A DNA stretch of 64,000 nt from JANQJA01 sp047947185 (GTDB taxonomy: Bacteria; Pseudomonadota; Gammaproteobacteria; Pseudomonadales; Azotimanducaceae): assembly GCA_047947185.1 (NCBI GenBank), contig CP170502.1, positions 3,286,001 to 3,350,000 on the forward strand, read 5' to 3'. The position numbers were made by a program, and so were the translations under genes. Every line of letters starts with the position of its first letter. The stretch's first letter is position 1. The notes under the pieces are model-generated. The model was not told where the DNA came from, searched no databases, and was given only the letters and a program-made list of their open reading frames with translations. Shown here in pieces: positions 17,938 to 27,493 of the stretch.

Positions 17938-18627
17938 CTACAGCAGGCCCCGCTCGGCAAATGACAGGACCTCGCTGTCACCCACAATCATGTGGTCAAG
18001 TACACGCACGTCAATCAGTAACAATGCAGACTTGAGCCGATCCGTGATGCGGCGATCAGCCTGGCTCGGCTCTGCAACGCCAGAGGGGTGGTTGTGGGCA
18101 AAAATGACAGCCGCGGCATTGTGTTTCAATACGCGCTTGACCACTTCCCGGGGATGTACACTGGCGCCATCAATGGTGCCAAAAAAGAGCTCCTCATACT
18201 TGATGAGTCGATGCTGGTTATCCAGATACATGCAGGCGAAGACCTCGCGCGCGTAACCCCGCAGGCGACCCGTGAGGTAATCGCGGGTCACCCCGGGGTC
18301 CGAGATGACGTCACCCTTTTCGCAGGTGGATCGGAGGCACCGGAGGGTCAGCTCATAAGCCGCCTTCAGCTCGGGATAGGTTGCTGCCAGCAACTCTGAC
18401 GGATCCGTTGCCAGCAGCGATGCCTCATCAGCCTCCATTAACCCGCGAACCCCACCAAATTCATTCAGCAGCGAGCCCGCCAGTACCTCCGCTGGCAGTT
18501 CGCGCACATCCGCGCGCAGCAGCACGGTGAGCAACTCCTGGTCTGATAATGAAGCCGCACCACAGGTGATCAGTTTTGCACGCGCCTGGTCCTGACCTGC
18601 CAGCAACTTCCTTCTGCCCCTTGTCAT
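17938..18627 (-). CDS. radC: RadC family JAB/MPN-domain protein
   Basis: Zinc metalloprotease-fold protein of uncertain role, historically linked with DNA repair. ATG at 18627 gives 229 residues. The N-terminal helix-hairpin-helix-like part contains SLSDQELLTVLL, and the JAMM motif is FAHNHPSGVAEPSQAD. radC-rpmB-rpmG with coaBC divergent is a very common gammaproteobacterial arrangement. Confidence 0.94.
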   Translation of the reverse strand: MTRGRRKLLAGQDQARAKLITCGAASLSDQELLTVLLRADVRELPAEVLAGSLLNEFGGVRGLMEADEASLLATDPSELLAATYPELKAAYELTLRCLRSTCEKGDVISDPGVTRDYLTGRLRGYAREVFACMYLDNQHRLIKYEELFFGTIDGASVHPREVVKRVLKHNAAAVIFAHNHPSGVAEPSQADRRITDRLKSALLLIDVRVLDHMIVGDSEVLSFAERGLL

Positions 18628-18754
18628 CGGCTTACACTCCTGCAATCCGTGTGTGATAACCTTTACCGCCCGAATTGTTACCCAGGACGATGGGAAGGAT
18701 CGTCGGGCAACAACGGGAACTTGTGTAAGCGCTCTATCATCAACCGGGTCAGAT

Positions 18755-19975
18755 ATGTCCAGTCTCACCAATAAGCGAATTCTGTTGGGCGTTACCGGCG
18801 GCATCGCTGCCTATAAAAGTGCAGAGCTGATCAGGCGCCTGCAGGATCAGGGTGCAGACGTTCGTGTTGTCATGACCCGGGCCGCAGCAGAATTCATCAC
18901 GCCACTGACACTCCAGGCGCTGTCCGGCCACCCCGTGCACCAGGATCTGCTGGACCCCGAAACCGAGTCAGTGATGGGCCACATTGAGCTGGCGCGCTGG
19001 GCTGACGTGATTCTGGTAGCACCCGCCAGTGCCAACTTTATTGCCCGGCTCGCCCACGGCCACGGAGACGACCTTCTGACCACCATCTGTCTCGCCGCCC
19101 AGTGCAAAATTGCCGTGGCACCGGCAATGAACCAGGGTATGTGGTCAAACGAGGCTACACAGCAGAACATCGACCAGCTCATCCAGAACCAGGTGCATAT
19201 TTTTGGTCCCGACCAGGGACTGCAGGCCTGTGGCGAGGTTGGACTGGGACGCCTGCTGGATATTGACGGTATTGTTGCACTCACGGATCAACTGTTCCCG
19301 TCGGGACTATTGGCCGGCAAAAAGGTTGTCATTACCGCCGGACCAACACGCGAGGCAATAGACCCGGTGCGTTACATCAGCAATCACAGCAGCGGCAAAC
19401 AGGGTTACGCGCTTGCCGAGGCTGCCCTGGAAGCCGGTGCAGAGGTTGTTCTCATCTCGGGCCCAACCAATCTCACCCCACCGGACAGAGCGCGCACCAT
19501 TAATGTTGTCAGTGCAGACGACATGTACCGGGCTGCCCTGGCTCACGCACCGGATGCTGATATTTTTATTGGCGTCGCCGCCGTGGCGGACTTCAGACCC
19601 GAACTGCCTGCCGGGCAGAAAATCAAGAAAGGGGAGGCGGCCGCGGACCAGATCCTGAACATTAAACTCGTCGAAAATCCTGACATCATCAGGACCGTCG
19701 CCCAACTGGACCCGCGACCTTTCACCGTGGGATTTGCCGCAGAAACTCAGAATGTTGTGGAATACGCACGTCGCAAGCTCGGCAGGAAGAACCTTGACAT
19801 GGTGGTTGCAAATGACGTGTCCGACACCTCAATCGGCTTCAACAGTGATGAAAACCGGATCACCCTGCTCTGGGATGATCAGGAGGAGCACCTCCCCATT
19901 GCCTCGAAACGGGGCGTATCATCCAGAATCATCGAAAAAATCGCGCACTTGATGTCTGAAAGGACCAGTGCCTGA
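18755..19975 (+). CDS. coaBC: Bifunctional phosphopantothenoylcysteine decarboxylase/synthase
   Basis: Two steps of coenzyme A synthesis: CTP-dependent ligation of cysteine to phosphopantothenate (CoaB, C-terminal) and FMN-dependent decarboxylation (CoaC, N-terminal). From ATG at 18755 it has 406 residues: KRILLGVTGGIAAYKS, the catalytic APAMNQGMW loop, and the CoaB part starting at VVITAGPTREAIDPVR. Divergent from radC; its stop overlaps the dut start by one base. Confidence 0.96.
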   Translation: MSSLTNKRILLGVTGGIAAYKSAELIRRLQDQGADVRVVMTRAAAEFITPLTLQALSGHPVHQDLLDPETESVMGHIELARWADVILVAPASANFIARLAHGHGDDLLTTICLAAQCKIAVAPAMNQGMWSNEATQQNIDQLIQNQVHIFGPDQGLQACGEVGLGRLLDIDGIVALTDQLFPSGLLAGKKVVITAGPTREAIDPVRYISNHSSGKQGYALAEAALEAGAEVVLISGPTNLTPPDRARTINVVSADDMYRAALAHAPDADIFIGVAAVADFRPELPAGQKIKKGEAAADQILNIKLVENPDIIRTVAQLDPRPFTVGFAAETQNVVEYARRKLGRKNLDMVVANDVSDTSIGFNSDENRITLLWDDQEEHLPIASKRGVSSRIIEKIAHLMSERTSA

Positions 19976-20430
19976 TGCGCAAACTGCAGGTTAAAGTGCT
20001 CAACCCGCTGATTGGCGACACGATTCCGCTGCCGGCATATTCAACCAGCGGCTCCGCCGGCATGGATCTGCGCGCCTGTGTTGTGGAGCCGGTTACCGTT
20101 CTGCCGGGTGAAGCGAAACTGGTGCCAACCGGGATCGCAATTTATATCGAGGACCCTTCGCTGGCCGCCGTTATCCTGCCGCGTTCAGGCCTTGGCCACA
20201 AACAGGGAATTGTGCTGGGTAATCTTGTGGGCCTTATCGACTCCGACTACCAGGGTGAGCTGATGATTTCTGTGTGGAACCGCAGCGGGGACCCCTTTAC
20301 TATTGGACAGGGTGATCGAATTGCACAGTTGGTCGTGGTGCCGGTCGTTCAGGCAGAACTGGCGCTGGTGCAGGAATTTACGGAGTCGGACCGGGGAACA
20401 GGCGGATTCGGGTCGTCAGGCACCCACTAG
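19975..20430 (+). CDS. dut: dUTP pyrophosphatase
   Basis: Hydrolyses dUTP to dUMP, limiting uracil in DNA and feeding thymidylate synthesis. The 151 residues include the five trimeric dUTPase motifs: GSAGMDLRA, PRSGLGHKQG, GLIDSDYQGEL, GDRIAQLVV and the C-terminal RGTGGFGSSG. Translationally coupled to coaBC (TGATG). Confidence 0.97.
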   Translation: MRKLQVKVLNPLIGDTIPLPAYSTSGSAGMDLRACVVEPVTVLPGEAKLVPTGIAIYIEDPSLAAVILPRSGLGHKQGIVLGNLVGLIDSDYQGELMISVWNRSGDPFTIGQGDRIAQLVVVPVVQAELALVQEFTESDRGTGGFGSSGTH

Positions 20431-20439
20431 GAAAAGGTT

Positions 20440-22944
20440 GTGGCCGAAAGAAAAAGCAAAAACGAAATACTGACATTTGGGATTGTGCCTTTTGGCGGTA
20501 TCCTGGGCGCATTTGTGCTTGCCTCCCTCACCTCTCTGGTTCTGCTCAGCCTGTCAATCAACGGTGAACATCGCGAGCGACTTGCCGCCCAGGCTGCCAA
20601 GGCAGTCAAGTTTCAACTGGATCAGCGGGAATCGACCCTGCTCAAACAAATGCAGGGGGCCGCAACCAGCATATTGTTGACCCAGCTTGTTACCAGCGAC
20701 GACGAAACGGCGCGCCGCCTGGAAGAGTCCCGGCTGCGCGAACTGATTCCTTTTGCCATCAAGGTAAAACTCATTCCACTCGGAACAGCTCAGGTTGACC
20801 GAAATTCAAATCCACCCTTCTCTTTTACTTCAAAAGACCTGGTCAATCGGGTTGAGGGTGGCCTCCCGGTTCACGCTGAGGCAATTGATGCGGGGGGCAA
20901 CTGGGTGCTGAGTGTCGCGGCACCAATTCGCACACCGTCAGAAGAGACTGTTCGGGGCACGCTTTTTGTCTACCTGGACATGGCCTCACTGAGCAGCGGC
21001 CTGGGAGATCTTGTTGATGGCCAACTGAAGCTGCTGCAGGCATTTGGCAACAGCGACTCGCGGGCCATCCTCGACATTGGCGCGAGCACGTCCGACGAGG
21101 AAACAATTACGCTCGCGCTGAACAATCCAAACTGGTCCATAACATTTTATCCGTCTGACGAAATAGCCGGGGCAGCAGTGGGTTCTCTGGTTGACTTCCT
21201 CCTGCCAGAGCTTGTTTTCCTGCTGATTGCACTGGGCGCCACCTTTCTGGGCATCAGGAACCTGCTCGGGCAGATCAAGGACGACGTCGACACCATGGCC
21301 AACCAGATTACCGATGTTATCAAAGGTGAATATGAACCCCACGGTGGTTACGGCATTGCTGCTTTTGTTGAACTCGACGCCAATCTTGGACGGCTTGGCA
21401 AAAAGCAGGAGACCAGGGCGCCGGTAGAGAAACTCAATGTCACACTGCGCCCCAAAGAAGCCTCAGCCAGCGAAATGGTTGACATTGAGATGATTGATGA
21501 AGACGAATACGAGGCGGCACTGACCGGCCAGAGCGGGCGCCAGGAGACCCCACCAGCCGCACCTGAGCCCGCAAGCGAACCGGATGTCGCCGAGATCTTT
21601 CGCGCTTACGATATCCGCGGCCTGGTCAATGAGACCCTGACACCCGACGTCATCAAACGGATTGGACTCGCCATAGGCACCGAGGCCCAGGAGGTCGGGG
21701 AACGCACGCTGATTGTCGGCTATGACGGGCGGGTTTCAAGTCCCACGGTCAGCACGGCCTTGATTGAGGGTCTGGTCGAGTCCGGTTGTGACGTGATCAA
21801 TATTGGCATGGTCGCAACACCGCTGGTCTACTTTGCCACTCACAACTCTGATGCCAGGAGTGGCGTGATGGTGACAGCAAGTCACAATCCACCTGACTAC
21901 AACGGATTCAAGATTGTGTTCGACGGGCGCACCCTGGTTGAGGAAGACATCCAGCAGATTTACCAGCGTTACCTGTCCAAAGACTTTGCAGAAGGTGCCG
22001 GTAGCACAACCGAGATAGATATTCGCAGCGATTATATAGACGCAATTGCTGATGACGTGGTTGTCGCCCAACCCCTCAAGATTGTCCTGGACTGTGGCAA
22101 TGGCGTCGCCGGTGATGTTGCACCCACCTTGCTGGAGGCACTGGGATGCGACGTGCTGCCGCTCTACTGCGATGTTGATGGTACATTCCCCAATCATCAT
22201 CCTGATCCGATGGTCCCCGCCAACCTTGCCGACCTGATCCTGACCGTCAAATCCGAGGGTGCCGACCTTGGCATTGCACTCGACGGTGATGGCGACAGAC
22301 TGGTTGCAGTTACCAGCAATGGCGATATCGTCTGGCCCGACCAGCTCATGTTGCTCTTCGCCAAAGACGTTGTATCACGCAACCCTGGCTCGGACGTGGT
22401 TTACGACATCAAGAGTACCCGTCACCTGAACGCCGTGATCAGCAGCTTTGGTGGCCGGCCGGTGATTTCAAGATCAGGACATTCATTTATAAAGGCAAAA
22501 ATGGCTGAGACCGGTGCCGTACTCGGTGGTGAGATGTCCGGTCATATTTGTTTTGCCGAACGTTGGTACGGCTTTGACGATGGGCTTTATGCCGCTGCGC
22601 GCCTGTTGGAAATTGTTGGCGCACAGACTGAAGGTCTCGCTGAGTTGCTTGCTGAATTTCCCACCAGCGTCTCAACGCCAGAGATTCATATCCAGGTAAC
22701 TGAAGCGACCAAGTTCAAGATTGTCAAGGCGCTGGTTCAGACCGCCAATTTCCCCGATGGCACCGTTACCACAATCGACGGGCTGCGCGTGGACTTTGCC
22801 CAGGGTTGGGGACTGGTGCGCGCATCAAACACGAGCCCCTCGCTTACGCTGCGATTTGAAGCTGATGATCAACCCGCCCTGAATGCCATCGAAGAAATGT
22901 TTCGTGAGCATCTTGTGGCGATTGATGAAAGCCTTGATTTTTAA
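20440..22944 (+). CDS. algC: Phosphomannomutase/phosphoglucomutase with N-terminal membrane region (long AlgC)
   Basis: Interconverts mannose/glucose 6- and 1-phosphates for exopolysaccharide and LPS. The 834 residues have an extra N-terminal portion: a membrane helix at about 13-40, a periplasmic sensor-like domain, a second helix near 250-272 and a linker, before the mutase starts at RAYDIRGLVNE (about residue 386). The phosphoserine is Ser481 in TASHNPPDYNG and the metal loop is DGDGDR. GTG at 20440 follows AAAAGG. The dut-algC-argB order is typical; the membrane module distinguishes it from the shorter Pseudomonas enzyme. Confidence 0.93.
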   Translation: MAERKSKNEILTFGIVPFGGILGAFVLASLTSLVLLSLSINGEHRERLAAQAAKAVKFQLDQRESTLLKQMQGAATSILLTQLVTSDDETARRLEESRLRELIPFAIKVKLIPLGTAQVDRNSNPPFSFTSKDLVNRVEGGLPVHAEAIDAGGNWVLSVAAPIRTPSEETVRGTLFVYLDMASLSSGLGDLVDGQLKLLQAFGNSDSRAILDIGASTSDEETITLALNNPNWSITFYPSDEIAGAAVGSLVDFLLPELVFLLIALGATFLGIRNLLGQIKDDVDTMANQITDVIKGEYEPHGGYGIAAFVELDANLGRLGKKQETRAPVEKLNVTLRPKEASASEMVDIEMIDEDEYEAALTGQSGRQETPPAAPEPASEPDVAEIFRAYDIRGLVNETLTPDVIKRIGLAIGTEAQEVGERTLIVGYDGRVSSPTVSTALIEGLVESGCDVINIGMVATPLVYFATHNSDARSGVMVTASHNPPDYNGFKIVFDGRTLVEEDIQQIYQRYLSKDFAEGAGSTTEIDIRSDYIDAIADDVVVAQPLKIVLDCGNGVAGDVAPTLLEALGCDVLPLYCDVDGTFPNHHPDPMVPANLADLILTVKSEGADLGIALDGDGDRLVAVTSNGDIVWPDQLMLLFAKDVVSRNPGSDVVYDIKSTRHLNAVISSFGGRPVISRSGHSFIKAKMAETGAVLGGEMSGHICFAERWYGFDDGLYAAARLLEIVGAQTEGLAELLAEFPTSVSTPEIHIQVTEATKFKIVKALVQTANFPDGTVTTIDGLRVDFAQGWGLVRASNTSPSLTLRFEADDQPALNAIEEMFREHLVAIDESLDF

Positions 22945-22969
22945 CCTTATCTGGCAGGGAAACTGACCA

Positions 22970-23884
22970 ATGACGCTTTCGCGGGACAATGCCATTCAGG
23001 TTGCCAACGTTCTTACCGAGGCGCTGCCCTACATCCAGCGATTTACCGGCAAGACCATTGTCATCAAATATGGTGGCAATGCCATGGTTGATGAATCGCT
23101 GAAGCGAAGTTTTGCCAGGGACATCACCCTGATGAAACTGGTTGGCATGAACCCCGTTGTAGTACACGGCGGTGGCCCGCAGATTGGCCAGGTGCTGAAA
23201 GACCTGGGTATCGAATCCAGCTTTGTCGACGGCATGCGCGTGACTGACAGCAAAACCATGGACGTTGTACAAATGGTGCTGGGCGGGCTGGTAAATCAGG
23301 AGATCGTGAGCCTGATCAACAGCAGCGGGGGCAAAGCCATTGGCCTCACCGGCAAGGATGCCGGCCTGATAGAAGCGAGGAAGCTGGTGATTGAGCGCCC
23401 CTCGCCGGACATGCAGGCGCCGGAAATAATCGACATCGGTCAGGTGGGGGAAGTTGCCAGAATCAACCGGAGCGCAATTGATCTTCTGGTGGGCGGCGAC
23501 GTGATTCCGGTCATTGCACCTATCGGCGCCGGTACAGATGGTGCTACCTACAACATCAATGCCGACCTGGTAGCGGGCCGGCTGGCTGAAGAACTGCAGG
23601 CCGAAAAGCTGATCCTGCTCACCAATGTGCCCGGTATCGCAGACAAGGCGGGTAACCTGATTTCCCATCTTGGGGCAGCAGACGTTCAGGCACTCATTGA
23701 TGACGGCACCATCGCCGGTGGGATGTTACCCAAGGTCAACTGTGCCCTGAGTGCTGTGCTTGGCGGCGTAAACTCTTCGCAGATCATTGATGGCCGGGTG
23801 GCGCACGCGGTGTTGCTTGAGGTACTGACGGACGAGGGGGTGGGGACAATGATATCCCGCAACAAGGCGATCCATGGAGCGTGA
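22970..23884 (+). CDS. argB: Acetylglutamate kinase
   Basis: Second step of arginine synthesis, ATP phosphorylation of N-acetylglutamate. The 304 residues show IVIKYGGNAM, VVHGGGPQIG, the substrate loop with NSSGGKAIGLTGKDAG and the C-terminal IAGGMLPKVNCAL. The length and N-terminal helix suggest the arginine-sensitive hexameric type. It lies in the usual algC-argB order. Confidence 0.96.
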   Translation: MTLSRDNAIQVANVLTEALPYIQRFTGKTIVIKYGGNAMVDESLKRSFARDITLMKLVGMNPVVVHGGGPQIGQVLKDLGIESSFVDGMRVTDSKTMDVVQMVLGGLVNQEIVSLINSSGGKAIGLTGKDAGLIEARKLVIERPSPDMQAPEIIDIGQVGEVARINRSAIDLLVGGDVIPVIAPIGAGTDGATYNINADLVAGRLAEELQAEKLILLTNVPGIADKAGNLISHLGAADVQALIDDGTIAGGMLPKVNCALSAVLGGVNSSQIIDGRVAHAVLLEVLTDEGVGTMISRNKAIHGA

Positions 23885-23889
23885 CCTGA

Positions 23890-24510
23890 TTGAGCGATAA
23901 ACCTTCCAGAAAACAGCAGATTCTTCAGGCATTGGCAACCATGCTGGAGCAGAGCCCGGGCGCCCGTATTACAACCTCTGGTCTTGCCAAGCAGGTGGGT
24001 GTGTCAGAGGCGGCGCTTTATCGGCACTTTCCCAGCAAGGCAAAAATGTTTGACGCGCTCATCGAATTCATCGAAGACACCATTTTTTCACGCATCAATG
24101 TCATCATGACTGAAACCCAACGGGCAGAAGACCGATGCGGGCAGGCACTTACGCTGCTCCTGACCTTCGCGGAGAGAAACCCTGGGATCACGCGTATTCT
24201 CACCGGCGATCCTCTTGCCGGGGAAACGGACCGGCTGAGGCTGAGAGTGGCACAGTTGTTTGAGCGCCTCGAAACCCAGTTGCGACAGATTCTGCGGGAA
24301 GCACAGCTACGTGAAGGGGTCAGGCCAGCGGTTGATGTCAACGTTGCCGCAAACCTGATGCTTAGCGCGGCAGAAGGGAGGATCAGCCAGTTTGTTCGCA
24401 GCAATTTCTCACGGCCACCAACAGAAAACTGGCCCATGCAGTGGGAGGCGCTTCGCCTGGTGCTGTTCCTTGAACCGCATCAGCCTTCCTCAGATGACCG
24501 TTTTCCCTGA
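23890..24510 (+). CDS. slmA: SlmA, nucleoid-occlusion TetR-family protein
   Basis: DNA-binding antagonist of FtsZ polymerisation over the chromosome. The 206 residues start SDKPSRKQQILQALATML and have a TetR helix-turn-helix ITTSGLAKQVGVSEAALYRH with FPSKAKMFDALI. TTG at 23890 is chosen because a GGAG lies just upstream and no ATG occurs before residue 18. It is 5 bp after argB; its final 31 bp overlap the convergent DUF4124 gene. Confidence 0.92.
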   Translation: MSDKPSRKQQILQALATMLEQSPGARITTSGLAKQVGVSEAALYRHFPSKAKMFDALIEFIEDTIFSRINVIMTETQRAEDRCGQALTLLLTFAERNPGITRILTGDPLAGETDRLRLRVAQLFERLETQLRQILREAQLREGVRPAVDVNVAANLMLSAAEGRISQFVRSNFSRPPTENWPMQWEALRLVLFLEPHQPSSDDRFP

Positions 24511-25148
24511 CCATAAAGCTCCCGTACCCGCTTGAGATCGGCAGCAAAAGACGCCTGGAGCTGATCCAGTTCTTCCTGTTTATCTACAATCTCGTTTTCG
24601 ATCTGCTTGATCCGGTTTTCGATGGTCCGGATGCGGGCAAGACTATCGCTGGAAATTGTGCCACCAGCACGCTCAACATCTGCAAGAGCACCCTCAATTG
24701 CCTGTTTCTGGTCCTGCAGCCGATCAATATTACCGCGACTGGTCTCTATAAAGCCGTTGATACTGGCCAGCTTGGTATCACGTGCGCGGATAACGTCTTC
24801 CGGCCGGGTGTACAGTCGTAACAGGTTCTGGTCGGCGATCTGCTGGGCACGCTCTGCTTCTTCCCTTCGCTGCTCTTCTGCCAGGCGACGGTCCCGCTGC
24901 CGGATTTCTTCATCAGTCAGCGCGCGCTGCACCACTTCAAGGACACGGCCGTCCAGGCTGAGGATGGTATAACCATTTTTCACATACCGGGCAGGGACGT
25001 GACTGTCCAGCACCGTTATGCCGTCTTCATTGGTGTACTTGTAGAGTTCAGCCGAAACGGGACAGGCGGCAATCAGCAGCGCAAACAGCACCACAACGCC
25101 AAGCGAACAGCGCCATTCGGTGTTCTGAATCAGACGTACGGGCGTCAT
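24480..25148 (-). CDS. DUF4124 domain protein with long coiled coil
   Basis: Exported protein of unknown function, 222 residues from ATG 25148. Signal peptide (LGVVVLFALLIAACPVSA) is followed by a DUF4124 module (ELYKYTNEDGITVLDSHVPA), then an extended heptad-rich region from about residue 85 with many E/R/Q residues (EEQRREEAERAQQIA), ending SFAADLKRVRELYGQG. It follows pyrE by 13 bp and probably shares its transcript. The frame overlaps the end of slmA on the other strand. Confidence 0.82.
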   Translation of the reverse strand: MTPVRLIQNTEWRCSLGVVVLFALLIAACPVSAELYKYTNEDGITVLDSHVPARYVKNGYTILSLDGRVLEVVQRALTDEEIRQRDRRLAEEQRREEAERAQQIADQNLLRLYTRPEDVIRARDTKLASINGFIETSRGNIDRLQDQKQAIEGALADVERAGGTISSDSLARIRTIENRIKQIENEIVDKQEELDQLQASFAADLKRVRELYGQGKRSSEEG

Positions 25149-25161
25149 GTGATACCCAGTC

Positions 25162-25815
25162 TCAAGCCGCGACGCCAAACGTATCCCGATAGCGCCGGAT
25201 ACTGTCCAACTGCTGCCGGTCTCCTGCACCATGGGCCTCAATATAGGCAATAATGTCGTCCAACTTTACGACGCTGACCACACAAACGCCATAGTCTCTC
25301 TCGATCTCCTGGATGGCGGAAAGTTCCGCCCGACCGCGTTCCTGGCGGTCTATGGCAACCAGTGCACCCACGGGCGACGCGCCTTCTTCGGCAAAAAGAT
25401 CCATCACCTCGCGAATTGCTGTACCCGCGGTTATAACGTCATCAACAACAAACACCCTGCCTGCCAGGGGTGCGCCGACCAGGCGACCGCCCTCACCGTG
25501 GGTTTTTGCTTCCTTACGATTGAACGCAAAAGGCACATCCATGCCATGACGCTCGGCCAGCGCCATAACGGTAGCGGTCACCAGCGGAATCCCCTTGTAG
25601 GCTGGCCCAAACAGCATGTCAAAGTCGACCCCGCTGGCCAGCAGTGCCTCAGCATAGTAGCCACCCAGTTCCCGTAACACGCGACCCGAATTAAATTTCC
25701 CTGCATTAAAGAAATAGGGGCTCTGTCGACCCGATTTAAGCTCAAAACTGCCAAACTGCAGGATGTCGTTTTTTATCGCAAACTCAATAAAGCGTTCTCG
25801 ATAATCCAAAGCCAT
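25162..25815 (-). CDS. pyrE: Orotate phosphoribosyltransferase
   Basis: Converts orotate and PRPP to OMP in pyrimidine synthesis. The 217 residues include FELKSGRQSPYFFNAG, the catalytic dimer loop region FNRKEAKTHGEGG, and the PRPP motif VFVVDDVITAGTA. It follows rph by 24 bp in the same direction, a frequent rph-pyrE pairing. Confidence 0.97.
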   Translation of the reverse strand: MALDYRERFIEFAIKNDILQFGSFELKSGRQSPYFFNAGKFNSGRVLRELGGYYAEALLASGVDFDMLFGPAYKGIPLVTATVMALAERHGMDVPFAFNRKEAKTHGEGGRLVGAPLAGRVFVVDDVITAGTAIREVMDLFAEEGASPVGALVAIDRQERGRAELSAIQEIERDYGVCVVSVVKLDDIIAYIEAHGAGDRQQLDSIRRYRDTFGVAA

Positions 25816-25839
25816 TGATTGCCTCCCGCTTTACGCCTG

Positions 25840-26550
25840 TTAAAGCCCCAGCACCTTTCTCTGGGCACTAAACAGGTCACCTATACCTTTTTCGGCCAGT
25901 CCCAGCAGCAGGTCCAGTTCTGCCCGCGTAAACGGCTCACCTTCCGCTGTTCCCTGGATCTCGATAAAATTCCCGTCTTCTGCCATGACAACGTTCATAT
26001 CGGTACCGGCGCTTGCATCTTCCTCGTACGCAAGATCAAGTACCGGCCTGCCTGCTACCACACCAACGGATACCGCCCCCACAAGCTGGCGAAACGCCTG
26101 GGTCCGGTCAATTGCGTCCAGTGCCTGGTAGAGGGCAATACAGGCACCGGTAATTGACGCCGTCCGTGTACCGCCATCAGCCTGTAATACGTCGCAGTCG
26201 AGCTTTATCGTGTTCTCGCCCAGCTTCGAAAGATCAACACAGGCCCGCAGCGACCGCCCGATCAGGCGCTGGATTTCCACTGTTCGGCCACCCTGTTTAC
26301 CCCGGGCCGCTTCCCGATCCATCCGCGTATGGGTCGACCGCGGCAGCATACCGTATTCCGAGGTAATCCAGCCCTGTCCCTTGCCACGCAGGAATCCGGG
26401 GACCCCGGCCTCAACACTGGCGTTACACAGCACTTTCGTATCTCCAAAGGAAATCAGGACAGACCCCTCCGCATGTCTTGTAAAACCACACTCAATTTTG
26501 ACCTCACGCAACTCATCAGGTTCGCGCGTTCTACCGGATTGACTGACCAT
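25840..26550 (-). CDS. rph: Ribonuclease PH
   Basis: 3'-to-5' phosphorolytic exoribonuclease that trims tRNA and rRNA 3' ends. ATG at 26550, behind AGGAG, gives 236 residues: RTREPDELREVKIECGFTRH, the RNase-PH loop MLPRSTHTRMDREAARGKQG, and LDCDVLQADGGTRTASI. The open frame continues upstream but only with unrelated residues. Divergent from yicC, the standard arrangement. Confidence 0.96.
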   Translation of the reverse strand: MVSQSGRTREPDELREVKIECGFTRHAEGSVLISFGDTKVLCNASVEAGVPGFLRGKGQGWITSEYGMLPRSTHTRMDREAARGKQGGRTVEIQRLIGRSLRACVDLSKLGENTIKLDCDVLQADGGTRTASITGACIALYQALDAIDRTQAFRQLVGAVSVGVVAGRPVLDLAYEEDASAGTDMNVVMAEDGNFIEIQGTAEGEPFTRAELDLLLGLAEKGIGDLFSAQRKVLGL

Positions 26551-26634
26551 GACTGCTCCTTGTGTCACAAACTCCATTATACTTAACCCTGCCCGGTGTG
26601 CTCGCTTCCATTTCCCTGACCGTTTTGAGGCCTT

Positions 26635-27489
26635 ATGACAAAAAGTATGACGGCATTTGCCCGTGCTGGCGCTGACCACATTGCCTGGGAAGTCCGCTCG
26701 GTAAACCAGCGCTTCCTGGAACCCAGCTTCCGGATGCCTGAAAACCTGCGGCAGCTGGAGCCGGAGCTTCGGTTGCTCCTGCGCGACCGCTTGCAGCGGG
26801 GCAAGATCGAATGTGCCCTGAAAATTGATGCCGAGGTCCTGACCGGTACGACACCCGAGGTGAATACCGCGAGCCTGCACCGTCTGGCGCGTCTTATTGA
26901 TCACGTGGCATCGGTGTCTGCCCACCTGGCGCCGGTCAATCCGTTGGAGGTTCTGCGTTGGCCTGGGGTGCTCCAGGAAGATCTGGTGGATTTCGACGAA
27001 CTCGCGAAACGGGTGCGCGATGCGTTTGTCGCCGCACTGGATTCACTGGTTGCCATGAGGGAGCGGGAAGGGACCCTTTTGGCGGGACTGATCCTCGAGC
27101 GACTCGATCTGCTGGAAGCCATAGTTGCCGAAGTTCGTGCCCAGGCCCCGCAGATGAATGAACGGCTGGCCACCCGGATCAGAGACAAGATCAGCGAAGT
27201 GAACGTTGAGGTGGATGCCGGCCGGATGGAACAGGAACTGGTTTATCTTGCCCAGAAAGCTGATGTGCAGGAAGAACTGGACAGGCTGGATACCCATATC
27301 GGGGAGATCCGCGCTACGCTCAAGAGCAGCGAGCCCGTGGGACGCAGACTGGATTTCCTGATGCAGGAACTGAACAGGGAGGCCAATACCCTGTCCTCAA
27401 AAGCAACCGCTGCCGAGACGTCAATACAGGCTGTTGAGCTGAAGGTCATTATTGAGCAAATGCGCGAGCAGGTTCAGAACATCGAGTAG
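26635..27489 (+). CDS. yicC: YicC family endoribonuclease
   Basis: YicC-type RNase, 284 residues. The N-terminus reads MTKSMTAFARAGADHIAWE with VRSVNQRFLEPSFRMPENLR, and the C-terminus carries LDFLMQELNREANTLSSKA, both hallmarks of the family. It leads the yicC-gmk-rpoZ-spoT-ridA-recG series; gmk begins 4 bp after its stop. Confidence 0.94.
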   Translation: MTKSMTAFARAGADHIAWEVRSVNQRFLEPSFRMPENLRQLEPELRLLLRDRLQRGKIECALKIDAEVLTGTTPEVNTASLHRLARLIDHVASVSAHLAPVNPLEVLRWPGVLQEDLVDFDELAKRVRDAFVAALDSLVAMREREGTLLAGLILERLDLLEAIVAEVRAQAPQMNERLATRIRDKISEVNVEVDAGRMEQELVYLAQKADVQEELDRLDTHIGEIRATLKSSEPVGRRLDFLMQELNREANTLSSKATAAETSIQAVELKVIIEQMREQVQNIE

Positions 27490-27493
27490 TTAT

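Noticed and set aside
22844..23668. A 274-codon minus-strand open frame opposite argB
   Set aside because: Histidine-rich translation lying antisense to argB, which has all kinase motifs.
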